Under the pieces are notes generated by a model. The model saw nothing but the letters and a program-made list of their open reading frames with translations, was not told the DNA's origin and ran no database searches. The translations under genes and the position numbers were made by a program. Shown here in pieces: positions 1 to 5,198 of a stretch of DNA of 6,326 nucleotides (its first letter is position 1; every line of letters begins with the position of its first letter). Location of the stretch: contig JAUYMQ010000098.1 in the NCBI GenBank assembly GCA_030698575.1, forward strand, positions 1 through 6,326, read 5' to 3'. The stretch is from Deltaproteobacteria bacterium (GTDB lineage: Bacteria; JAUYMQ01).

Positions 1-282
1 GGTGGTGAGTTCACCGCCGGCTATTGCTGGGACGGCAAGGAGATCATGGGGACAACGGACGTGAAGACGACCGTCGCCACCGACGCAACGGGGCGGCGTC
101 AGACCCGCGCCGAGATCTCCTTCGTCGATGAGCATCTGCGCCGCCACGAGATAACGGCGAAAGTCCTCGACGTGTGCGAGGTCGATCTGGGAAAGACCAA
201 CTGCAACGACGGCTTCGCCGAGTTTCACATGGGAGAGCGCACGGGCTACGGGATCGTGGAGCTGGGCAGCCAGCACCCCTAG
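1..282 (+). CDS. 3' end of an unidentified protein, possibly DUF7064/CrtC-like (partial)
   Basis: An open frame enters from the left edge and ends at TAG (280-282), giving 93 C-terminal residues that start GGEFTAGYCWDGKE. The true start lies outside the window; the internal Met at base 46 is probably not the start, because coding-like sequence continues upstream of it. The fragment looks beta-rich, with alternating polar and hydrophobic strands, and ends in a GERTGYGIVE segment. That ending resembles the C-terminus of the DUF7064 / hydroxyneurosporene-synthase (CrtC)-like lipocalin proteins that often sit near phosphotransferase and acyl-CoA genes, but this recall is weak. No signal or membrane segment is visible in the part seen. 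The gene converges with the minus-strand operon, with only 11 bases between the two stop codons. Coding status is fairly safe; function is not. Confidence 0.6.
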   Translation, partial: GGEFTAGYCWDGKEIMGTTDVKTTVATDATGRRQTRAEISFVDEHLRRHEITAKVLDVCEVDLGKTNCNDGFAEFHMGERTGYGIVELGSQHP

Positions 283-293
283 GGGAACTCCGG

Positions 294-794
294 TCACCAT
301 ACGATCTCGCCTACTTGCACCCATTCGCGATCCCGATTGATCTGCCGGCCGACGTAGCCATGGGCCTCCCGGCGGCAGTGCGCGAGTGCGCTCCCGTCAG
401 GGAGATCGGCGCCGACGATCCGTCCCAGAAGCGACGCGAGCATCGCCCGCCGCTCGCGGACGGAAGCCCGAAGTTCCTCTATCGCGTCGGGCGCCTCATT
501 GCCCGGCGCGGTCGCCACGGCCGACTCGATCTCCCGCAGGATATCCGCTAGGGGCCCCGTCGCCTCACCGGCGGCGCGCGCCGCCGCGATACGCTCGAGC
601 ACGCCCGAAAGATCGTCATGCTCCTCCTTCAGGAATCCTCCCACCCGATCCCAGCGCGCCATGCAGTGCTGAAGCAGGAAGAGCACTGACGTGAGGCGCT
701 CGCGGCCGCGGTCACTCGCCAGATCGGGAAGGATCTCCTCCATCAGCGTGCGCTGGATGCCGCTCAGGATGTCGCTCACGTCCGGTCGCATCAT
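294..794 (-). CDS. Small helical protein downstream of a phosphotransferase; LvaB/DUF6285-like candidate
   Basis: This 166-residue protein starts at ATG 794-792 inside the stop of the phosphotransferase gene (ATGA, 4-base overlap), a typical translational-coupling junction. An in-frame TAA directly upstream (797-795) rules out a longer product. A GGGAG element at 803-799 lies 4 bases before the first ATG and 7 before a second ATG (791-789), so Met2 is an equally good start. The N-terminus (MRPDVSDILSGIQRTLMEE followed by ILPDL) and the next amphipathic helices recall the DUF6285 family that commonly follows APH-type phosphotransferases. LvaB of Pseudomonas putida, needed for activity of the kinase LvaA, is the characterised case of such a partner. 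The middle is Ala/Glu/Arg-rich and probably helical or coiled; the C-terminus (about 125-166) has a distinct HCRREAHGYVGRQ stretch. No catalytic motif, signal peptide or membrane helix is seen. Family assignment is inference; at 166 aa it is longer than I would expect for LvaB. Confidence 0.8.
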   Translation of the reverse strand: MMRPDVSDILSGIQRTLMEEILPDLASDRGRERLTSVLFLLQHCMARWDRVGGFLKEEHDDLSGVLERIAAARAAGEATGPLADILREIESAVATAPGNEAPDAIEELRASVRERRAMLASLLGRIVGADLPDGSALAHCRREAHGYVGRQINRDREWVQVGEIVW

Positions 795-1816
795 TTATCT
801 CCCTGGATGCCGATCTGCGCGGCGATGTCCTCGCACAGGCGGGGAATCATGAACCCGATTAGCGCCAGCACGGGCTCCGCGCCGTCGCCGTCGAGAAAGG
901 CGCGCACCGCGCCCTGCGCAATCACGGCCATCTTCACGTTCCCGAGGACCTGGTAGAAGAACACGCGCGCCCGGTCGACGGGAACGGCAGCGCGGGCTTC
1001 GTAGAGGCGGTAGAACGCCTCTTCCTCCATCAATCCCCCCACCAGCCCCCCGCCGCGCCAGAACTTCATGCTGGCCCATCCGACGTCCTCCATCGGATCG
1101 CCGAGATGGGTCAGCTCCCAGTCGAGCATCGCGGTGATGTTTCCCGCTTCGTCATGAAGGTAGTTGCCCGTGCGAAAGTCTCCGTGCACCAGCGTCACCC
1201 GATCGCTTTCGGGCGCGTTCTTCTCGAGCCAGCCGAAAGCGGCATCGATGATCGGCTCGGCTTCCGGCCGCCGGCGGTTGTAGACCTCCCGCCACCTCCC
1301 GATCTGGGCCATCGCGGCGCCCCTTCCCGGGCCGGGCGCTTCGAGAAAGTCCAGGCCGCGCTCCTTCCAGTCGAGGTTGTGAATTTCGGCGAGAATGTCC
1401 ACGAAGTGAGCCGACAGACGCTCGCGGAACGCGGCGTCGATGCCCGGCGCAAAGGCGGGCGGCGAGGCTTCGCCGGCCATCAACTCCATGATCAGCGACG
1501 GGCGCTCGAGCCACTTGCCCTCGGCGTCCAGCCAGTACATGCGGGGGATCGGGATGGGAAGCCCCTCGAGGGCGCGAAGGGTGCGGAATTCAAAGGAGCG
1601 ATCCGTGGTCAGGCCGGCCTCGAGGAGGCTGCTGCGCGGATCCCGCCGCAGCACGCACGCCCGGTTTCGCTGCTCGCCGTTCTCGGTCCAGGCGGCCTCG
1701 AAGGACCAGGTCTCGCGCGAGGCGCCCCCCGACATTTGCACGAGGTTCCGCACCTCAGGCTTCGCGCCGGGAATCTGCTGCGCCAGGAAGGCGCAAAGGC
1801 TCGCTTCGAGCGACAT
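791..1816 (-). CDS. Phosphotransferase, APH / ACAD10-N-terminal-like kinase family
   Basis: A 341-residue cytoplasmic kinase-fold protein. Near the N-terminus, GGASRETW (30-37) is the nucleotide-binding loop and VLRRDP (55-60) sits where the ATP-phosphate-contacting strand is expected. LVHGDFRTGN (209-218) is the catalytic loop with Asp213 as base and Asn218 as metal ligand. MLDWELTHLGDP (230-241) supplies metal-binding Asp232. These are the family hallmarks, and the length is normal. Members of this COG3173-like group include LvaA, which phosphorylates 4-hydroxyacyl-CoAs, and the N-terminal domain of ACAD10/11; true aminoglycoside resistance is unlikely. The gene starts 4 bases after the molybdoenzyme stop. 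A GAGG overlapping that stop lies only 2 bases from ATG, so translation is probably coupled. There is no signal peptide, so it acts in the cytoplasm. From context it probably phosphorylates a hydroxylated product, either a hydroxyacyl-CoA or a tertiary alcohol such as a 25-hydroxysteroid. The substrate is inference. Confidence 0.93.
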   Translation of the reverse strand: MSLEASLCAFLAQQIPGAKPEVRNLVQMSGGASRETWSFEAAWTENGEQRNRACVLRRDPRSSLLEAGLTTDRSFEFRTLRALEGLPIPIPRMYWLDAEGKWLERPSLIMELMAGEASPPAFAPGIDAAFRERLSAHFVDILAEIHNLDWKERGLDFLEAPGPGRGAAMAQIGRWREVYNRRRPEAEPIIDAAFGWLEKNAPESDRVTLVHGDFRTGNYLHDEAGNITAMLDWELTHLGDPMEDVGWASMKFWRGGGLVGGLMEEEAFYRLYEARAAVPVDRARVFFYQVLGNVKMAVIAQGAVRAFLDGDGAEPVLALIGFMIPRLCEDIAAQIGIQGDK

Positions 1817-1820
1817 GGCC

Positions 1821-4694
1821 TCAGATCTTCTCGACTTCCACGCGTGTGCCGCGGTCGTTCTGTCCCGGCTGCATCGCGATGATCATCGGCTGGAGGTGGA
1901 AGTAGCCGCCCGCGAGCTGGATCGGGTTGATCGGGCTCGGGATGATCGCCTGATCCGAGCGCCGATTGCTGAACTGCTGCGGCTCCCAGGCGTGGTAGAC
2001 GACCACCTGACCAGGCCTCACGGCCGGGAATATTTTCGCCTCGACTTCGAAGTCGCCGAGATCGTTCCGCACCCGCACCCGGTCGCCATCGGAGATTCCC
2101 CGGGTCCTGGCATCCTCGACGCTCATGCACACAACGGGCCCGCCCCGCTGCAACCTCAGCATCAACGGGTCGTCGCGCCAGCTCGAGTGAATCGACCAGC
2201 GCGTGTGTCCGCCGGTCATCTGGAGCGGATGGTCGCCGCCGATCGCGGGATTGTCCTTGTGGGTGGGGAGCTGCTCGCCCAGTTCCATGTAGAGATCCTG
2301 GTCGATGTAGAACTGCATCCGTCGCGTGAGAGTCGGCCAGGGAATCTTCTTCTCGGTGTGCCAGGTGTTCGCCGTGATGGTCTCGTCCGGCTTCACGTCC
2401 GTGGCGGTCCCGATGTTGACGGCCGACTGCCCGACTGCGGTGAAGCGTGCGTATCCCTTCTCCTTCAGCTCCTTCCAGGAGGTCCCCTCCAGGTTCTTCG
2501 ACAGCTTGACCAGCTCGTCGAGCGTCTTCTCGACGTCGCCTTCCGTGTAGCGCCCGCCGTAGGTGAACTGCTCGTACACTTTATCCAGCCTTCTTTCCTT
2601 CCCGCCCCGATCGCGGAAGGTCTTAATTCCCTTCTCCACTGCCCTTTGCTGGATCTTCTTGGTGAGCAAGCAATAGAACACCCATTCGTTTTTAGATTCG
2701 CCGAGCGGATCGATCGCCTTCGTGGTCACATGGGCATAGGGCATGATCGGCGTGGCCCAGGTGACATCGTCCTTTTCATACCAAGCTGCGCTGGGCAGAA
2801 CATAGTCGCTGTACATCGCCGTCGCGCTCATGCGCCAGTCGACCGTCACGAAGAGATCAAGCTTCGGAAGCATCGTCTTGATGATTTCGGGATAGGAACG
2901 AACCCGCCTCAGGATGTTTCCGCCAGCTTCGAAAAAGATCTTCGGTTCTTGCTTGGGCGCGAACTGCCACCCCTTCGCCACCGCCTCGTCCACGTATTCG
3001 CTCACGTCGCGCTTGAGGTAAGGATCCCATTCCCGGCTCCGGCCGCTCACGCCGCGAAGTCCTCCGAAGAAGTAATAGAAGAGGACGGAATTCACGAAGG
3101 GACCTTCTTCGAAAATTTTCCGGGTATTTTCGTAGGTCACCATCTCGTCGGAGTAGCCCTGAAGCTTCATCTTGGCGACTCCCGGCGCGAACCCGGCCAT
3201 GACCGCGAGCGAGCCGAGAGCCAGAGGGAGCGACGCGGGCGCGAGGCTGGCGATCTCCGGGGCGTCGATGCTCATCCACGGGAAGGCGTTGTACCCGCTC
3301 CCCTTCTTCCCGTACTGGCCGCAGAGCGCGAGCACGAGGATCTGCACCCGCTCCATCTCCAGCCCGTGGTAGAACTTCGAAAAATTGGACTGCGTGATGA
3401 TCGTGGCGGCCCGCGCCTTCGCGATGTCGTGGGCGAGGCGCCGGATGACGGCGGCCGGCGTGCCGGTGATCTTCGCCGCGGCCTCGGGCGCGTAGCCGGC
3501 GACCTTCTCCCGCAGCAGTGTGAGAACAGGCGTTACGAGAACCTTCCCTGAAACCGTTTCCGCCTCGTACTCTCCCGCCAGCGCCGGATCGCGCCCCTCG
3601 AGCTTGAGGCTCCGCTTCGGCGCCTCCGCGATCTTTTTTTCCACGAGATCATGGAAGTAGAAAACGTCGTCCTTCCCCCCCCGCTTCATGTCGCTCTCGC
3701 GGAGAAACAGGCCGTTGTCGCGGCGCACGAGAAGCGACAGATCGGTTTGCTCCTTGATGAAGGCGTCGTTCTGGAGGTTCTCCTCGAGGATGACGTGAGC
3801 AATCGAAAGTCCGAGGGCGGCGTCCGTGCCCACGTTGACCGGCACCCACAGGTCCGCGTGCACGGCGGAGGGATTGTAGTCGGGCGTGATGGTCACAACG
3901 CGAGCGCCGTTGTATCGCGCCTCGTTGAAGAAGTGCGCGTTGGGAATCTGCGTCGAGACGGGGTTGCCGCCCCAGATGAGGATCAGATCGGAATAGAAGC
4001 AGTCGTCGCCCGAGCTGGCGAAGACGATCTTGCCGCAGGTGGCCGCGGCGCCCGGATGGTGATCGCCGATCTCGGCGTTCATATCGAGGATCGGCGTATC
4101 GAGAACGTTTCCCGCGCGCAGCACGCCGAGCGCGGCACAGCCGTTGGTAAGCCCCTCGCCGAGATCCCAGTAAATTCCGCCCGACCCCTCGGCGGTCATC
4201 ACCGCGATCATCCGATCGGCGATGTCCGTCAGCGCCTCGTCCCACGTGACGCGCGTCCACTTGCCGCCGCCCCTGGGCCCCATGCGCTTGAGCGGATAGA
4301 GAACGCGCGTGGGGTCGTACATCCGGTGACTGAAGCAGGCGCCCTTCTGGCAGCCGCGGGGGTTGAAGTCGGGGACGTCGGCGTTGGTTTGCGGATAGTC
4401 GGCCGCCTGTTCCTCGCGCAGGACAAGCCCTTCCTTCACGAAGATGTTCCAGCTGCAGGCGCGCTGGTACCAGCAATTAACGTGGTGGGTTCCCTTTGCG
4501 ACGCTGTCCCAGGTCCAGGCCTTGCGGTAGATATCCTGGAACCCCTCGTAGCGAGGGTGGGGTGGAAGCGCGGCCCCCTCTCCGAGTGAGGTCGCACCAG
4601 CGGAGAAGGGGATGCGGAGCTGGCTCAGGCAGAGCGCGAGGGTGCCGGCGCCGGCGCCCTGAAGGAACTGCCGACGCGTCATTCCGAAGGCCAT
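1821..4694 (-). CDS. Tat-exported molybdopterin oxidoreductase, type II DMSO-reductase family alpha subunit (EbdA/S25dA-like), copy 1
   Basis: A complete 957-residue catalytic subunit, close to the length of ethylbenzene and steroid C25 dehydrogenase alpha subunits. A twin-arginine signal, MTRRQFLQGAG (5-15), is followed by a hydrophobic stretch ending near residue 34, so the mature protein should be periplasmic. The [4Fe-4S] FS0 ligands are His70, Cys74, Cys80 and Cys115; the 34 residues between the last two cysteines equal NarG. VTWDEAL (149-155) opens the bis-MGD domain. Asp211 (in EIGD) aligns without gaps to the downstream TxG of NarG and is the candidate Mo ligand. LFVTVDWRMSATAMYSDYVL (614-633) and WYEKDD (638-643) match the NarG core. 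Residues about 820-957 form the molydopterin dinucleotide-binding domain (HTRWSIHSS, RGGPVV). A GAGGA ribosome site 6 bases before ATG 4694 supports that start over Met5. No beta or gamma subunit gene follows; the next gene is a kinase. The family is firm. The hydroxylase role is inferred from closest motif resemblance (NPRGCQKGA); nitrate or other oxyanion reduction is a less likely alternative. Confidence 0.95.
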   Translation of the reverse strand: MAFGMTRRQFLQGAGAGTLALCLSQLRIPFSAGATSLGEGAALPPHPRYEGFQDIYRKAWTWDSVAKGTHHVNCWYQRACSWNIFVKEGLVLREEQAADYPQTNADVPDFNPRGCQKGACFSHRMYDPTRVLYPLKRMGPRGGGKWTRVTWDEALTDIADRMIAVMTAEGSGGIYWDLGEGLTNGCAALGVLRAGNVLDTPILDMNAEIGDHHPGAAATCGKIVFASSGDDCFYSDLILIWGGNPVSTQIPNAHFFNEARYNGARVVTITPDYNPSAVHADLWVPVNVGTDAALGLSIAHVILEENLQNDAFIKEQTDLSLLVRRDNGLFLRESDMKRGGKDDVFYFHDLVEKKIAEAPKRSLKLEGRDPALAGEYEAETVSGKVLVTPVLTLLREKVAGYAPEAAAKITGTPAAVIRRLAHDIAKARAATIITQSNFSKFYHGLEMERVQILVLALCGQYGKKGSGYNAFPWMSIDAPEIASLAPASLPLALGSLAVMAGFAPGVAKMKLQGYSDEMVTYENTRKIFEEGPFVNSVLFYYFFGGLRGVSGRSREWDPYLKRDVSEYVDEAVAKGWQFAPKQEPKIFFEAGGNILRRVRSYPEIIKTMLPKLDLFVTVDWRMSATAMYSDYVLPSAAWYEKDDVTWATPIMPYAHVTTKAIDPLGESKNEWVFYCLLTKKIQQRAVEKGIKTFRDRGGKERRLDKVYEQFTYGGRYTEGDVEKTLDELVKLSKNLEGTSWKELKEKGYARFTAVGQSAVNIGTATDVKPDETITANTWHTEKKIPWPTLTRRMQFYIDQDLYMELGEQLPTHKDNPAIGGDHPLQMTGGHTRWSIHSSWRDDPLMLRLQRGGPVVCMSVEDARTRGISDGDRVRVRNDLGDFEVEAKIFPAVRPGQVVVYHAWEPQQFSNRRSDQAIIPSPINPIQLAGGYFHLQPMIIAMQPGQNDRGTRVEVEKI

Positions 4695-4700
4695 GGCCCA

Positions 4701-4705
4701 TCCTC
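4701..4705 (-). promoter_or_regulatory. Ribosome binding site of molybdoenzyme copy 1, possibly masked by a leader hairpin
   Basis: On the minus strand GAGGA is 6 bases before ATG 4694, favouring that start over the internal Met5. In the same leader UCCUU (4729-4725) can pair with GAGGA, and GCCC/GGGC (4721-4718 with 4711-4708) can pair inside it, forming a modest stem that would hide the site. Confidence 0.65.
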
Positions 4706-4736
4706 ACGCCCGCGCCTGGGCAACAAGGAGATTTTA

Positions 4737-4756
4737 TGAAGCAAAGCTCACATTCA
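4737..4756. promoter_or_regulatory. Operator candidate A (TGAA-N12-TTCA), at the minus-operon start site
   Basis: This 20-base element is 17/20 identical to 4955-4974 and contains the exact nonamer TCACATTCA (4748-4756). TGAA and TTCA form a short dyad around a 12-base spacer; one more base pair on each side extends it to ATGAA/TTCAT (4736-4740 and 4753-4757). It covers the predicted transcription start near 4755 of the minus operon, where a bound protein would block initiation. A shared regulator is inferred; none is encoded in the window. Confidence 0.45.
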
Positions 4757-4761
4757 TTAGA

Positions 4762-4791
4762 AATCTACGCCCCGGCGTTCCGGCCTGTCAA
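4762..4791 (-). promoter_or_regulatory. Predicted sigma-70 promoter of the minus-strand molybdoenzyme-kinase operon
   Basis: On the minus strand TTGACA (4791-4786) is a perfect -35 hexamer. After an 18-base spacer comes TAGATT (4767-4762), which keeps four of six -10 consensus bases including the important first T-A and last T. Transcription would start near 4755, leaving a leader of about 60 bases before ATG 4694. The long spacer and imperfect -10 suggest a moderate, possibly regulated promoter. Prediction by eye only. Confidence 0.5.
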
Positions 4792-4949
4792 GCATGATTT
4801 CCCTGACGGACGGCCCGCGCCAGGAGCGCCGCCGAGGTCCGGGCCACCCCGCCACCCGCGCCCCCTCCGCGTCCGATGAAACCTGCTCACTCGCGTCTTC
4901 AGAGCGCAAAATATGCACCCCCCTCTCCCGGGTCCGGCCGCGCTCCCAC

Positions 4950-4979
4950 CAAGCTGAAGCCTAGGTCACATTCAGCTTG
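4950..4979. promoter_or_regulatory. Operator candidate B: perfect 9-bp inverted repeat overlapping the -35 of copy 2
   Basis: CAAGCTGAA (4950-4958) and TTCAGCTTG (4971-4979) are perfect inverted arms separated by 12 bases. Arm centres are 21 bp apart, two helical turns, as expected for a dimeric regulator reading one DNA face. The right arm overlaps the TTGACA at 4977-4982. The inner part (4955-4974) is the second copy of the 20-base element found at 4737-4756, including the same TGAA-N12-TTCA geometry. The lack of a U-run after it argues against a terminator. Confidence 0.5.
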
Positions 4980-5004
4980 ACATCGCCCGGCGGAAAGATT
5001 TAAC
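4977..5004 (+). promoter_or_regulatory. Predicted sigma-70 promoter of molybdoenzyme copy 2
   Basis: TTGACA (4977-4982) is a perfect -35 hexamer, followed by a 16-base spacer and TTTAAC (4999-5004), a four-of-six -10. The predicted start is near 5011, giving an unusually long leader of about 188 bases. Both divergent promoters share the octamer GCTTGACA. The right arm of an inverted repeat (4950-4979) overlaps the -35, so regulator binding there should affect polymerase access. Prediction by eye only. Confidence 0.5.
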
Positions 5005-5013
5005 GTTTCAGCA

Positions 5014-5039
5014 GAAACATGAGCTTCATTTCATGTTTC
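5014..5039. repeat. Perfect 9-bp inverted repeat at the predicted 5' end of the copy-2 transcript
   Basis: GAAACATGA (5014-5022) and TCATGTTTC (5031-5039) are perfect complements around an 8-base spacer. It begins about 3 bases after the predicted start at 5011, so it could act as an operator covering +1 or as a stem-loop at the mRNA 5' end. The left arm can also pair with GTTTC at 5005-5009, and the right arm with ACATGAAA at 5063-5070, so the three pairings compete. Confidence 0.5.
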
Positions 5040-5070
5040 ATCCGGATGCGGCCGAATAACACACATGAAA
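5029..5070 (+). repeat. Second, competing inverted repeat in the copy-2 leader
   Basis: TTTCATGT (5029-5036) is perfectly complementary to ACATGAAA (5063-5070). Between them lies a 10-base palindrome, CATCCGGATG (5039-5048). This pairing excludes the 5014-5039 stem. The hexamer ACATGA, in either orientation, occurs at 5017-5022, 5031-5036 and 5063-5068, which would also fit repeated protein-binding sites. Confidence 0.35.
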
Positions 5071-5121
5071 GGCAGAGGCCGCCTGTCAGGTTGCACCGCC
5101 ATTGACCGGGCATTGCCCACC

Positions 5122-5141
5122 GGAAGGTGCCGCTACCTTCC
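5122..5141 (+). repeat. Strong hairpin in the copy-2 leader
   Basis: GGAAGGT (5122-5128) and ACCTTCC (5135-5141) pair perfectly, and an inner G-U pair (5129 with 5134) leaves a CCGC tetraloop. No U-run follows on either strand, so it is not a standard terminator. The right arm ACCTTCC could also pair, with one bulged T, to the ribosome site GGAGGT at 5187-5192. It is therefore a possible translation-control element. Confidence 0.4.
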
Positions 5142-5186
5142 CCGCCGGCAAAGCCCGCGTCCCGCAGGCGCCGTTCTTCCCCGCCC

Positions 5187-5192
5187 GGAGGT
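5187..5192 (+). promoter_or_regulatory. Ribosome binding site of molybdoenzyme copy 2
   Basis: GGAGGT lies 6 bases before ATG 5199. It fixes the start that gives a complete Tat signal peptide. Confidence 0.8.
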
Positions 5193-5198
5193 TGCGTC

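Noticed and set aside
791-1816. Aminoglycoside resistance gene
   Set aside because: The kinase shares the APH fold motifs, but its LRRDP and MLDWELTHLGDP signatures and its operon context fit the metabolic ACAD10/LvaA-like branch.
1440-3551. 703-residue plus-strand open frame
   Set aside because: It lies antisense to the molybdoenzyme and kinase genes, whose products carry clear family motifs. Its product is low-complexity (Arg, His, Asp, Val-rich) with no recognisable domain: a GC-rich shadow frame.
3651-4589. Plus-strand frame at 3651-4589 and minus-strand frame at 5334-6128 encode similar-looking proteins
   Set aside because: Both are antisense to the equivalent part of the two molybdoenzyme paralogues. 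Their mutual similarity is explained by homology of the sense genes, so it is not evidence of a real antisense gene family.
4736-4879. 47-codon plus-strand ORF with AAGGAG 5 bases before ATG
   Set aside because: The second half is Pro/Arg-rich as expected from GC-rich noncoding DNA, no upstream promoter is evident, the ATG sits inside the candidate operator, and AAGGAG is explained as the complement of the anti-ribosome-site in the minus leader.
4800-4949. Possible gene or RNA in the GC-rich middle of the intergenic region
   Set aside because: No ribosome site, conserved-looking frame, promoter or notable repeat was found there; I see nothing to annotate.
4955-4974. CRP/FNR-type site, because TCACATT resembles a CRP half-site
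   Set aside because: The partner half is TGAAG rather than TGTGA in both copies, so only one half matches. The conserved dyad is TGAA-N12-TTCA instead.
5080-5095. Sigma-54 promoter suggested by TTGCA at 5091-5095
   Set aside because: No GG doublet occurs at the required distance upstream of the GC at 5093-5094.
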